48,467 bases of DNA from an uncultured Duodenibacillus sp. Its GTDB lineage: Bacteria > Pseudomonadota > Gammaproteobacteria > Burkholderiales > Burkholderiaceae_F. The notes below the pieces were generated by a model. The model saw nothing but the letters and a program-made list of their open reading frames with translations. It did no database searches and was not told where the DNA came from. The stretch spans positions 1-48,467 of the forward strand of contig CALXKM010000039.1 in NCBI GenBank assembly GCA_944388865.1, read 5' to 3'. Below are positions 6,868 to 14,944 of this stretch, in pieces. Position 1 is the stretch's first letter. Each line of letters begins with the position of its first letter. The position numbers and the translations under genes were made by a program.

Positions 6868-8370
6868 TTAGAGCTCAACTTCCAACCCGGTTTCGGTCAG
6901 TTCAGCTGCCCGCAAAATGGCCCCGGCCTTGATCTCGGTTTCGTGATATTCGTTTTCGGCAATGCTGTCGGCAACGATTCCTGCCGCGGCCTGCACATAC
7001 AAGCGCTTGTCTTTTATCAGCGCCGTACGAATGGCAATGGCCAAATCCATATCTCCGGCAAACGAAAGATAGCCGACGGCGCCGCCATAGATGCCTCGCG
7101 CAACAGGCTCAAGTTCATCAATAATTTCCATTGCCCTCACCTTTGGCGCGCCGGTGAGCGTGCCGGCAGGAAAGGCGGCCTTAAGAACGTCAATATTGTC
7201 CATGCCGTCTTTGAGTTCACCCTCAACGTGACTAACCAGATGCTGCACCTGCGAATACCGCTCAATGGCGTATGACTCGGTGAGTCTGACTGTTCCCGGC
7301 TTTGCGATGCGGCCAATGTCGTTGCGAGCCAAATCGATCAGCATGAGATGCTCGGCTCGCTCCTTTGGATCATTTAAAAGTTCTTGGGCAAGCTCCTTGT
7401 CTCGGGACGGATCGCCGCCGCGAGGCCGCGTACCGGCAATCGGTCGAATCACTGCGATTTGCTTGCCGTCTCTGTTTTCGCTTCTAACGAGAATCTCCGG
7501 TGAAGCGCCCACGATGAAATAGTCGCCGAAGTTGTAGTAGTACATGTATGGCGCAGGATTGAGGCTTCTGAGCGAACGGTATAGCGAAATTGGACTTTCG
7601 GTAAAGATGCGCTCAAAGCGCTGCCCGATCTGCACCTGCATGCAGTCGCCGGCAAAAATGTAGTCCTGGGCCCTTGCAACTGCCTTTAGGTACTGGGCTT
7701 TCTCAAAAGGCCGAAACGTTTCATGAACAATTCCGCCAGCACGATACGGCGCCTCTACCGGACGCGACAATGATTCTTTAAGAGCCCGAATGCGTTGACG
7801 CGCCGCTGTGTAAGCCCCTGAAACAGAAGGATCAGCGTTGATTACAAAGTAGAGCCTTCCTTTGAAATTGTCGATGACGACAAGCTCCTCGCACAAAAGC
7901 AGACAAATGTCAGGCACGTCGATGCCGCCGGATTTCTTTTGTCCAAGCTTTCCTGCTTCGATCAGACGAACGGTGTCGTAGCCGAAATAACCGACAAAAC
8001 CTCCGGTAAGTCTTGGAAGTCCTTTTGGTGATGCAACCCGAAACCGCTTGACATACGACTGTACGAAGTCAATGGGATTGGTTGTCGCATCTCGTTCGAC
8101 CTCCACGTTGTCTGTGATGACTTGCGTTAAAAACCCATCGTTGGTCAACCGGCTGACGATCTTGGTGCGGGCTTTAAGCCCGATAAAGCTATAGCGAGAA
8201 AAACTTTTACCGCCTTCGGCGCTTTCGAGCAAAAAGGTGTCTTTGTCACGAGCGGCAAGCTTAAGGTAGACCGAAAGCGGTGTTTCCAGATCGCTCATGC
8301 ACTCGCTTACCAGCGCAATGCGGTTGTATCCTTCTGAGGCAAGCGCTTCAAATTCAAGTTCTGTCATCAT
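6868..8370 (-). CDS. trpE: anthranilate synthase component I
   Basis: A 500-residue chorismate-using enzyme for the first step of tryptophan synthesis. The N-terminal domain holds the tryptophan feedback-site motif LLES (residues about 47-50). The C-terminal chorismate-binding domain shows the motifs PIAGTRPRG, RNDIGR, HLVSHVEG, FPAGTLTGAPK and GIYGGAVGY. Two adjacent ATG codons are possible starts (8370 and 8367). It is followed after 17 bp by trpG and preceded by a 227-nt leader with a Trp-rich peptide and two U-tracts, so it is probably controlled both by feedback inhibition and by attenuation. Confidence 0.97.
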   Translation of the reverse strand: MMTELEFEALASEGYNRIALVSECMSDLETPLSVYLKLAARDKDTFLLESAEGGKSFSRYSFIGLKARTKIVSRLTNDGFLTQVITDNVEVERDATTNPIDFVQSYVKRFRVASPKGLPRLTGGFVGYFGYDTVRLIEAGKLGQKKSGGIDVPDICLLLCEELVVIDNFKGRLYFVINADPSVSGAYTAARQRIRALKESLSRPVEAPYRAGGIVHETFRPFEKAQYLKAVARAQDYIFAGDCMQVQIGQRFERIFTESPISLYRSLRSLNPAPYMYYYNFGDYFIVGASPEILVRSENRDGKQIAVIRPIAGTRPRGGDPSRDKELAQELLNDPKERAEHLMLIDLARNDIGRIAKPGTVRLTESYAIERYSQVQHLVSHVEGELKDGMDNIDVLKAAFPAGTLTGAPKVRAMEIIDELEPVARGIYGGAVGYLSFAGDMDLAIAIRTALIKDKRLYVQAAAGIVADSIAENEYHETEIKAGAILRAAELTETGLEVEL

Positions 8371-8423
8371 GATTATTTTCTCTAAAGCCTGTCGCTCATA
8401 GGTCTCATGGGAATACGCACGCC

Positions 8424-8574
8424 AAAAAAAAGGACGCGATGCTCCCGCTTTTCAGGAAGAACCCTAGAGATCCGTTGGCGACAGATTGTTTATGAGGAAA
8501 GATCTAAACGACGCGAGAGCGTCGCTATAGGCAGGCAGTCATGGCTTCGCACGCAAAAAGCACGAAAAAAAAAA
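8424..8574 (-). promoter_or_regulatory. candidate trp attenuator region
   Basis: Between the leader peptide stop and trpE the minus strand carries two long U-tracts: ten (8574-8565) just after the leader stop and eight (8431-8424) just before trpE. A small stem TCAG/CTGA precedes the first. A perfect hairpin CGACGC-GAGA-GCGTCG (8509-8524 in plus-strand letters) lies between them. One side of it (8517-8525) can instead pair at 8 of 9 positions with 8436-8444, directly before the second U-tract, giving a mutually exclusive terminator-like fold. The alternative pairing is my inference; energies were not computed. Confidence 0.5.
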
Positions 8575-8596
8575 CAATCAGCCTCTGAGATGAAAT

Positions 8597-8698
8597 TTAG
8601 AAACGCCAGCACCAAGCCCCCCGTGCATACCAACCATCAGGTTTATGCACGCGGCGAACCGATCTGTTTTGCGCAAATTGAGCAGCGGACAAAATCAT
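8597..8698 (-). CDS. trpL: Trp-rich leader peptide of trpEG (trpL)
   Basis: A 33-codon frame starting at ATG 8698, or 17 codons from a GTG at 8650, and ending in GWYARGAWCWRF. It has three Trp codons in its last 12 residues, including the cluster Trp-Cys-Trp. Neither start has a strong ribosome site, so the exact N-terminus is unsure. It lies between a good promoter (8776-8803) and trpE, on the same strand, with U-tracts behind it. This arrangement matches trp operon attenuation, where ribosome stalling at Trp codons under tryptophan limitation changes leader folding. It is a separate gene type from any neighbour and was identified by codon content and position only. Confidence 0.7.
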   Translation of the reverse strand: MILSAAQFAQNRSVRRVHKPDGWYARGAWCWRF

Positions 8699-8775
8699 GA
8701 TTGCGGTGCCTAAGGAAGCTTTTTTGCGTCTTGGACTAAAAGAAGAGAGCACACATGCACTCTGAACGGTGTTCT

Positions 8776-8803
8776 TTTTATCACTGACCAAACAAATTGT
8801 CAA
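8776..8803 (-). promoter_or_regulatory. candidate trp promoter
   Basis: Read leftward, a perfect -35 TTGACA (8803-8798) is followed after 16-17 bp by ATAAAA/TAAAAA (around 8781-8775) as -10. An imperfect palindrome, AGAGCACA...TGCACTCT (8746-8763), lies about 15 bp further downstream, near the expected start of transcription, and could be an operator. Confidence 0.6.
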
Positions 8804-9012
8804 ACTTGCCTGCATCCCAGCTCTGGAGCCGTTTTGCGACAAAAGAAAAACGTCGCTTGCGCTCCAATACCGAACAGCTACGAGAAAACTAAATTTTTGC
8901 TGGTTCCGTCCGGATTTTTCCTGACGCTCTCGATTAAAATGGATCGGAAATAGACTCAAAAAGCCGCCTCTGCTGATTGAAGCGGCTTCATCATTTTGGA
9001 GCCTGAAAACAT
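8804..9012. other. intergenic region between divergent trp and sugar-kinase genes
   Basis: It holds no gene. The clearest structure is a stem-loop AAGCCGC (8961-8967) / GCGGCTT (8982-8988), 24 bp before the kinase start codon. On the minus strand it is followed by TTTTT, so it could stop antisense transcription, or it may structure the kinase leader. The kinase ribosome site GGAG lies at 8999-9002. Confidence 0.5.
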
Positions 9013-10566
9013 ATGAGCAAACTCTATATGGGCTTTGATGCTGGTACGCAAAGCGTCAAAGTTGCCGTGTACGACGAAGCATTCAAAGCGCTTTCCACGC
9101 ACAGCCTTCCCACCACCTTGCACTACCCCCACCCTGGCTGGGTGCAGATGGACGTTAATGAATTTTTAAGCATCACGCTTGAGTGCATGAAGGCCTGCGT
9201 TGACGACATCCGAGGCAAAGGCTACGACCCGGCCGACATTGCTGCGATCATGGGCGACGGAATTATCTGCGGCATTGCCGGCGTTGATGCCGAGGGCAAA
9301 GCCATCACGCCCTACATCAACTATCTCGACAGCCGCACGCAAGCCGATTGCGACGCCATCAACGCCAAGAACCTCGACATCTGGGGGCGTGAAACGGGAA
9401 ATCCGGAAGCCAATTGCATGTTCCCGGCGATGTTTGCCCGTTGGTTTTTGCAAAACGACAAGAACTTTGTAGAGCGCGGCGTCAAATTTGTGCACAACGC
9501 TCCCTACATCCTCATGCATCTGGCCGGACTCAAGGCCGAAGACGCCTTCATCGACTGGGGCGCGATGTCGGGCTGGGGCATGGGCTACAAAGTTGAAGAA
9601 AAAGTCTGGTCGCGCGAGCAGCTCGACATCCTCGGCATTGACCCCAAGTACATGCCGCGCATTCTCAAGCCCTGGGATGTGGTTGGAGGACTGTCGCGCG
9701 AAATGGCTGCACGCACGGGACTCAAGGAAGGCACAGCCGTGTGCGCCGGTGCGGGCGACACGATGCAGTCCATGCTGGGCTCAGGCGTTTTTGCAGCAGG
9801 TCAAGGCGTTGACGTTGCAGGCACCTGCGCCATGTTCTGCGTCTCAACCAAGGGCATCGTGCCTGAACTTTCGAAAAAAGGCGCAGGCTTGATCTTCAAC
9901 AGCGGAACGCTTCCCGACACCTATTTTTACTGGGGCACCATCCGCACGGGCGGACTGTCGCTGCGGTGGTTTAAAGACAATGTCTGCCAAAAGAGCGACG
10001 ATCCCGTCTACTACCGCCGTCTTTCCGAAGAGGCGGAAAACATCCCCGCAGGCAGCCGCGGCGTGATGTTCTTGCCCTACCTCACGGGAGGCAAAGGCAT
10101 TTTCAAGCAGGCAAGCGGGGCATTTCTCAATCTGACGCTTGACGATGACCAATTCGTCATGTGGCGCGCCGTACTCGAAGCCATCGGGTACGACTACATG
10201 GAGATTGCCGACATCTACCGCGCTGCAGGAGTTGACCTCAACCGCCTGACGGTGACCGAAGGCGGCAGCCGCGACTCGCTCTGGAACCAGATCAAGGCCG
10301 ACATGCTTGACTCTGAAGTTGTACGCTTTAGAAATGCCGGGGGCGCCGTCGTAACCAACTGCGTCTTTGCCGCATTTGCCGCAGGCCACGTCTCAGATGT
10401 GCGCGCCGAGCTCGAAAAAACGATCGTACGCGACGCACAGTACCACCCCAATGAGAAAAATACGCGCCTGTACCGCAAGCTCTATGAGCTCAAGTCTGAG
10501 CTTGTCAAGAGCGATCTGCAAAGCGCTTACAAGAGGCTTTCAGAGATGCGCGAAGCGGCTTCTTAA
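9013..10566 (+). CDS. FGGY-family carbohydrate kinase (xylulokinase-like)
   Basis: A 517-residue sugar kinase with the two-domain actin-like fold. The N-terminal phosphate-binding motif FDAGTQSVK is at 8-16, the catalytic-base region AGAGDTMQSMLGSG lies mid-protein, and the C-terminal FGGY signature contains EGGSRDSLWNQI. It phosphorylates a sugar or sugar alcohol; the layout is nearest to xylulokinase-type proteins, but the substrate cannot be read from sequence. It is the only large plus-strand gene in the window and has no sugar transporter, isomerase or regulator next to it. This is unusual, since such kinases are normally part of catabolic operons and the likely host group uses few sugars. 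A strong terminator follows it. Confidence 0.88.
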   Translation: MSKLYMGFDAGTQSVKVAVYDEAFKALSTHSLPTTLHYPHPGWVQMDVNEFLSITLECMKACVDDIRGKGYDPADIAAIMGDGIICGIAGVDAEGKAITPYINYLDSRTQADCDAINAKNLDIWGRETGNPEANCMFPAMFARWFLQNDKNFVERGVKFVHNAPYILMHLAGLKAEDAFIDWGAMSGWGMGYKVEEKVWSREQLDILGIDPKYMPRILKPWDVVGGLSREMAARTGLKEGTAVCAGAGDTMQSMLGSGVFAAGQGVDVAGTCAMFCVSTKGIVPELSKKGAGLIFNSGTLPDTYFYWGTIRTGGLSLRWFKDNVCQKSDDPVYYRRLSEEAENIPAGSRGVMFLPYLTGGKGIFKQASGAFLNLTLDDDQFVMWRAVLEAIGYDYMEIADIYRAAGVDLNRLTVTEGGSRDSLWNQIKADMLDSEVVRFRNAGGAVVTNCVFAAFAAGHVSDVRAELEKTIVRDAQYHPNEKNTRLYRKLYELKSELVKSDLQSAYKRLSEMREAAS

Positions 10567-10593
10567 CCACTTGCCGCTCGACAACAGATCCGC

Positions 10594-10633
10594 AAAATGG
10601 GAAGATTTCCGCCAAAGGAAATCTTCCCGTTTT
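10594..10633 (+). terminator. bidirectional intrinsic terminator between convergent genes
   Basis: GGGAAGATTTCC (10599-10610) and GGAAATCTTCCC (10617-10628) form a perfect 12-bp stem with a 6-nt loop, flanked by AAAAT on the left and GTTTT on the right. It can end both the kinase transcript and the convergent lipoprotein transcript. Confidence 0.9.
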
Positions 10634-10665
10634 ACTAAAAATAACGGCAGACCGGCAAAACCGGA

Positions 10666-11127
10666 CTAATCGACCACAGGCTCAAGCTCTGAAGCGGCCT
10701 TAAGCATGGCGTTGAGTTTTGCCTCATCAATCTCACCCATCGGATTGGCGGTGATGGACAAAAGGGCTTGTGAATAATTTTCAAAAGCCGCCGCGACGGC
10801 CTCACTTTTGATGCTCGCGCGCACCACATCAATTTGTCCCGAGAGCTTTTGCAGCTCCTTATAAGCGCGTTCAAGCTTTTTGTAGTCTTCGCGGACAAGA
10901 CCTTCTCTATTAGGGTTGGCGGAGACGATCAACGAGAGGCTGGCAATGTTTTTAAAGGCAAGATCAAGCCTTGCAAACTGCAGGTTGACCCGTGCCTTAA
11001 AACGCTTGACAAGCGCATTGTCTCCTGGCGGCAAATCGCGCATGAGATCCCCATTTGTTGAAGCGCATCCGACGAGAAGCATGCCTGCGGCAGCCGCCGC
11101 TGCGGCAAGAAGCGTTCTTTTGTTCAT
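10666..11127 (-). CDS. small predicted outer-membrane lipoprotein
   Basis: A 153-residue protein with a lipoprotein signal peptide: MNKR, a long Ala/Leu stretch and lipobox LVGC with Cys21 as the lipidated residue. Ala follows the Cys, which by the +2 rule favours the outer membrane. The mature part is mainly helical, with alternating charged and aliphatic residues (about 40-120) that could form a coiled coil or helical bundle. No family was recognised. The start at 11127 was chosen because it puts the signal peptide at the N-terminus; an upstream extension to 11220 is open but would bury it. The gene is isolated, convergent with the kinase, and about 190 bp downstream of the HTH gene. Confidence 0.75.
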   Translation of the reverse strand: MNKRTLLAAAAAAAGMLLVGCASTNGDLMRDLPPGDNALVKRFKARVNLQFARLDLAFKNIASLSLIVSANPNREGLVREDYKKLERAYKELQKLSGQIDVVRASIKSEAVAAAFENYSQALLSITANPMGEIDEAKLNAMLKAASELEPVVD

Positions 11128-11319
11128 AAGTGTTTTTTTGAACTCCGGAAAATGATGCGCATCGATTTTACAGGCAAAAAAGCCCCTGCCGCTCTTCAAA
11201 ACGCAAACGCGCCCAACCAATCTGCGCTAGTGATGGGCAACGCAGAAGATCAGGCGCGCTGACACACTCTCCGGAACCACTCACCTCACGGCATCGCGGC
11301 TCCAACAGGAGCTGATCAA

Positions 11320-11592
11320 TCAACGCAAGGTGAGCGACAGGCCGAGAGCCTTCACAACGCGATAGACGTTGCTAAAGCGAGGATCAGTCATACCGTCAAA
11401 CGTACGATAGAAGCTCGTTCTTTCGAGATTGGCAATGCGGCAGACGCGCTGAACGCCGAGCTCGCGGCCGATCTCACCGATTTCACGGGTAATCATCATG
11501 CCCGTTCCGTCGTCCTCGGCAGCAGCCTTGTCGAGACGCTGCTGAAGTTTTCTTTTGAGGTCATTGGTGAGCTTCATTTCGGATTTTCTCAT
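11320..11592 (-). CDS. HTH addiction-module antidote-type regulator (orphan)
   Basis: A 90-residue protein whose second half resembles the COG3636 / HI1420-type putative addiction module antidotes. It has a helix-turn-helix of the form RVCRIANLERTSFYRTF, then a proline-asparagine turn (DPRFSN) and the typical end VVKALGLSLTLR. In the usual type II module a RelE-like toxin gene (HI1419-like) lies directly upstream. Here 11593-11805 contains no such frame and moaA lies upstream instead, so the gene appears to be an orphan, perhaps a remnant or a domesticated regulator. A TATAAA box (11634-11629, minus strand) might be its promoter. The start at 11592 has a GAGGAA ribosome site. Confidence 0.7.
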   Translation of the reverse strand: MRKSEMKLTNDLKRKLQQRLDKAAAEDDGTGMMITREIGEIGRELGVQRVCRIANLERTSFYRTFDGMTDPRFSNVYRVVKALGLSLTLR

Positions 11593-11805
11593 TGCTGAAA
11601 TTTCCTCGGGACTTTGCCCTTTTTTATACTGCTTCGTTTTGATGGTTATTGTTAATCAGGCGCAATCAGCACACAATCAGGCCAACTTTCACCTGTATTA
11701 AATTTTAGAATGTCGTCAAACGTACTACATGAGGCAACTGTAGGATTTAGGGGAAAACTTTGACAGCAAAACCCCTGATGCATGAGCTCGGTGCTTGTGC
11801 GCCCT

Positions 11806-12936
11806 CTACCCCCCGATGTACTGCATCTCAACCTTGGCTCTCGGCCGACTTGTTTGAGAAAGACGGATTTCGGAATAGTGATCGTTTCTTGCGGACCACA
11901 ATCTTGCAATGGCAAGCGCAATTTCCTCGTCGGTGGCGCCACCTCGCAACATTGTTCTTAGATCGTAACCGCGATCGGCAAACAGGCACATCACAAGCGC
12001 TCCTTCTACAGAAAGCCGCACGCGCGAGCAATCTCTGCAAAAAGCGTTGCTGACCGAACTGATAAATCCAATCTCGCCGGCGCCGTCAACATACCGCCAG
12101 CGCGAAGCAGTCTCGCCGCGGTAATTTGCTTGAATCGGCTCGATCGGATGCACGCGGCGGATGATTTCAACAACCTCAGCCGAAGAAATGACGTCATCCA
12201 TTCGCCAGCCGTTGGCCGTACCAGCATCCATGTATTCGATAAAGCGCAGAATTATGCCTGTCCCACGAAACTTTTCAACGAGAGGAATAATTTCTTTTTC
12301 ATTCATGCCACGCTTTAATACGGTGTTGACCTTGAGCGGTATGCCGGCCGCGACTGCCGCTTCAATTCCTTCGAGCACTTTGCCCGCAGGAAAGCCCACG
12401 TCGTTGATGCTCTGAAACAAATCCTCGTCAAGAGCGTCAAGACTAACCGTGACGCGATCAAGTCCAGCGGCTTTAAGCCGCGGCGCAAGCCTTTTTAAAA
12501 GAGATCCATTGGTCGTCATGGCAATGTCAAGCGGCTTGCCGGTGCACGTCACGAGCGTCTTGAGCTCGGCAATGAGCTCTTCAACATGCTTTCTCAGAAG
12601 CGGCTCTCCGCCGGTAAGCCTCACCTTTTCGATGCCTAGACGGATGAAAATGCGCACAAGTCGCACCAGCTCCTCAAACGAAAGCAGCTCGGTGTGTGCG
12701 AGAAACTGGTGCCTGTCGTCAAACTTTTCCTTAGGCATGCAGTAGCGGCACCGAAAATTGCAGTGATCGGTAATGCTGATTCGCAAATCCCGCAAAGGCC
12801 GCAGGCGTGCATCAAGAAGGCGCCCGTCCTTGAGCCTGACCTCGCCTGCAATGGGCACAGGAAGCCGCATAAGCGAAACGGCATCGTAATCGCGCACCGA
12901 GTTCTCTTTTTGGATAGGAATGATTTTATCGGCCAC
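11806..12936 (-). CDS. moaA: GTP 3',8-cyclase (molybdenum cofactor biosynthesis)
   Basis: A 376-residue radical SAM enzyme that starts molybdopterin synthesis from GTP. The SAM [4Fe-4S] motif CNFRCRYC gives Cys59, Cys63 and Cys66. A second cluster motif FCRDCSR with a later Cys (VMCLF) is near the C-terminus, and the protein ends in the conserved Gly-Gly tail (QYIGG). I place the start at GTG 12936: it has a GAGAAGG ribosome site, and the N-terminus VADKIIPI resembles betaproteobacterial MoaA proteins. The open frame continues upstream inside lpxB but is not needed. The start overlaps the end of lpxB by 11 bp, implying co-translation with the lipid A genes. No other moa/moe gene is in the window. 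Confidence 0.95.
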   Translation of the reverse strand: MADKIIPIQKENSVRDYDAVSLMRLPVPIAGEVRLKDGRLLDARLRPLRDLRISITDHCNFRCRYCMPKEKFDDRHQFLAHTELLSFEELVRLVRIFIRLGIEKVRLTGGEPLLRKHVEELIAELKTLVTCTGKPLDIAMTTNGSLLKRLAPRLKAAGLDRVTVSLDALDEDLFQSINDVGFPAGKVLEGIEAAVAAGIPLKVNTVLKRGMNEKEIIPLVEKFRGTGIILRFIEYMDAGTANGWRMDDVISSAEVVEIIRRVHPIEPIQANYRGETASRWRYVDGAGEIGFISSVSNAFCRDCSRVRLSVEGALVMCLFADRGYDLRTMLRGGATDEEIALAIARLWSARNDHYSEIRLSQTSRPRAKVEMQYIGG

Positions 12937-14113
12937 GAAGCACCTTCTCGATTGCCTCGCAGGCAAGCTCCGCAGTCGGCCGCAGCAGCGACTCATGCAT
13001 GCGCGTGAATAAATCGGCGAGCTCACTCCTGCGCCTGTCGCTTAGTTGATCAATAAGGCTCGCAGCAATCATGTCAGGCTTGCAGTAGTACTGCAAAAAC
13101 TCAGGAACAACCGGTCTCTGCGCCAGAATGTTGGGAAGACTCACATACGGAATAAGCCCTTTGCGGCGCATCAAATAAGCCGTCAGAGCAGGCATCGTAT
13201 AGCCGACGACCATCGGCTTTTTAAAGAGCGCAGCCTCAAGGGCCGCCGTTCCCGAGGCCACCAGCACGGCATCAGCGCTCTCGAGCACCAAGTGGCTTTG
13301 TCCGGCCGTCACCGTCAAGCGCTCAAAAAACACGGGATAGTTTTTGGCAACCGCCAGAATCTGCTGTCGGCGCGCCTCATCAACGGCAGGCAGCACAAAA
13401 CGTCCGCAGCCTCCCAAGCGCTTCACAACCCGCTCGCAGGCCTCAAAAAAAATCGGACCGCACCCAGAGACTTCATCAACGCGTGAACCGGGCAGAACCG
13501 CAAAAAGCGGTTCGTCGTGAACACTAAGACCAAGCTTTGCTCGCGCCGCCGCAGGATCTGGCGTCATGGGAATAATTCCAGCCAGCGGATGACCAATGTA
13601 GGTGGCGGGGACTCCTGCTTTTTTATAAATTTCCTCTTCGAAAGGAAAGATGAGAAGCACATGATTGGTCGCCGCCTCTACCGTACGGATGCGCTCAGGC
13701 CGCCAAGCCCAAATCGAGGGGGAAACGAAGTGCACCGTGGGAATGCCGCGCGCCTTGAGCTTCATTTCTATGCCTAGATTGAAGTCTGGCGCATCAACGC
13801 CGATGAAAACGCGAGGATTGGCCTGCGCCACGCGGCGCACCATGGCGCTTCGAAGAGCGACAAGCCCCGGGAGTTTTTTGAGAACCTCGACGTAGCCGCG
13901 CACGGCTAGGCGTTCAGAAGAGTACCAAGCGTCAAGCCCGGCAGCAACCATCTTCTCGCCCCCGATGCCAAACTGCGGCGCGCCCTGCATGATCGTCTTT
14001 AAACGCGGCAGCACAAGGCTCGCAAGAAAATCCCCGCTAGCCTCGCCCGCAAGCCATGCTGCGCCCTGTCTCAGATCGGTCGGACTCTGTACCGATTCGG
14101 TATGCTGTGCCAT
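12926..14113 (-). CDS. lpxB: lipid-A-disaccharide synthase
   Basis: A 395-residue glycosyltransferase (GT19) that joins UDP-diacylglucosamine and lipid X to form the lipid A disaccharide, acting at the inner face of the inner membrane. Family motifs are present: WLAGEASGD near the N-terminus, FVSPSIWAW, YIGHPLAG, LPGSRVDEV and VASGTAALEAALFKKPMVVGY. It follows lpxA after 39 bp as in other Proteobacteria. The usual betaproteobacterial next gene, rnhB, is absent and moaA overlaps its stop codon instead. Its length is normal for the family. Confidence 0.97.
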   Translation of the reverse strand: MAQHTESVQSPTDLRQGAAWLAGEASGDFLASLVLPRLKTIMQGAPQFGIGGEKMVAAGLDAWYSSERLAVRGYVEVLKKLPGLVALRSAMVRRVAQANPRVFIGVDAPDFNLGIEMKLKARGIPTVHFVSPSIWAWRPERIRTVEAATNHVLLIFPFEEEIYKKAGVPATYIGHPLAGIIPMTPDPAAARAKLGLSVHDEPLFAVLPGSRVDEVSGCGPIFFEACERVVKRLGGCGRFVLPAVDEARRQQILAVAKNYPVFFERLTVTAGQSHLVLESADAVLVASGTAALEAALFKKPMVVGYTMPALTAYLMRRKGLIPYVSLPNILAQRPVVPEFLQYYCKPDMIAASLIDQLSDRRRSELADLFTRMHESLLRPTAELACEAIEKVLRGR

Positions 14114-14152
14114 GAACTATCCGCTTCTCATTGCCGGAGATGTCGCGCCCCG

Positions 14153-14944
14153 TCAACGAATGACGCCGCGTTCGCTGCCAACGACGAAGTCATGAAAGTG
14201 CTTAAGATGCCTTAGCGTGTGCTCATCACACCCCTCGTAGAGATCTTCAATCTCGCGGCCCGCATCGGCCACCAAATTGCCCTCGCGATAGAGTGCCTTG
14301 TAGGCGCTCTTAAGTTTAAAGAGGCATTCCTGAGAAAACCCATGACGGCGCAGCCCGACCAAATTCAGTCCGTGAGGAGCAGCCGGGTTGCCCGAGCAGA
14401 TCACGTACGGAGGCACATCGCGCAGCACGCCTGCGGCGCCTCCGATCATGGCGTTGCGTCCGAGGTGACAGAACTGATGCACAGCAGCCTGACCGCCCAA
14501 AATCACAAAGTCTTCGATCAAAACGTGCCCGGCAATGGCCACATTGTTGGCAATGATGGTGTCGCTGCCGACCTGGCAGTCATGAGCAATGTGCACATTG
14601 GCCATAAAGAGATTGCGAGAACCGATGCGTGTGATGCCATGGTCCTGAACAGTGCCGATCGAGATCGTGCAGTTTTCGCGAATGACGTTGTCGTCGCCGA
14701 TCTCAAGCGCCGTATCCTCGCCCTGATACTTCTTGTCCTGAGGCTCGCAGCCGACGGCAGCGTTTTGAAAAATACGATTGTTTTTGCCGATGCGGGTACG
14801 GCCGGCCACCGTCACGTGGCTGTTGAGAACAGTACCGCTGCCGATGACGACATCGGGACCAATAAGGCAAAACGGACCAACGACAACGTCGTCGGCGAGC
14901 TGCGCCCGGCTGTCAACGATGCTGGAAGGATGAATTTGTGCCAT
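14153..14944 (-). CDS. lpxA: acyl-ACP--UDP-N-acetylglucosamine O-acyltransferase
   Basis: A 263-residue left-handed beta-helix acyltransferase that catalyses the first step of lipid A synthesis. Hexapeptide repeats run through residues 1-180, with the catalytic His in MANVHIAHDCQVG and the motif GGQAAVHQFC. The start at 14944 (MAQIHPSS) is set by an ideal AGGAG ribosome site six bases upstream and by the family length of about 262. A longer reading to 15019 is open but unlikely. Unlike the usual close fabZ-lpxA spacing, 367 bp separate them here, so lpxA may have its own promoter. Confidence 0.97.
   Translation of the reverse strand: MAQIHPSSIVDSRAQLADDVVVGPFCLIGPDVVIGSGTVLNSHVTVAGRTRIGKNNRIFQNAAVGCEPQDKKYQGEDTALEIGDDNVIRENCTISIGTVQDHGITRIGSRNLFMANVHIAHDCQVGSDTIIANNVAIAGHVLIEDFVILGGQAAVHQFCHLGRNAMIGGAAGVLRDVPPYVICSGNPAAPHGLNLVGLRRHGFSQECLFKLKSAYKALYREGNLVADAGREIEDLYEGCDEHTLRHLKHFHDFVVGSERGVIR

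Noticed and set aside
6035-6871. A 278-codon plus-strand frame across trpG and the tig upstream region
   Set aside because: Mostly antisense to trpG, with no ribosome site and no recognisable domain.
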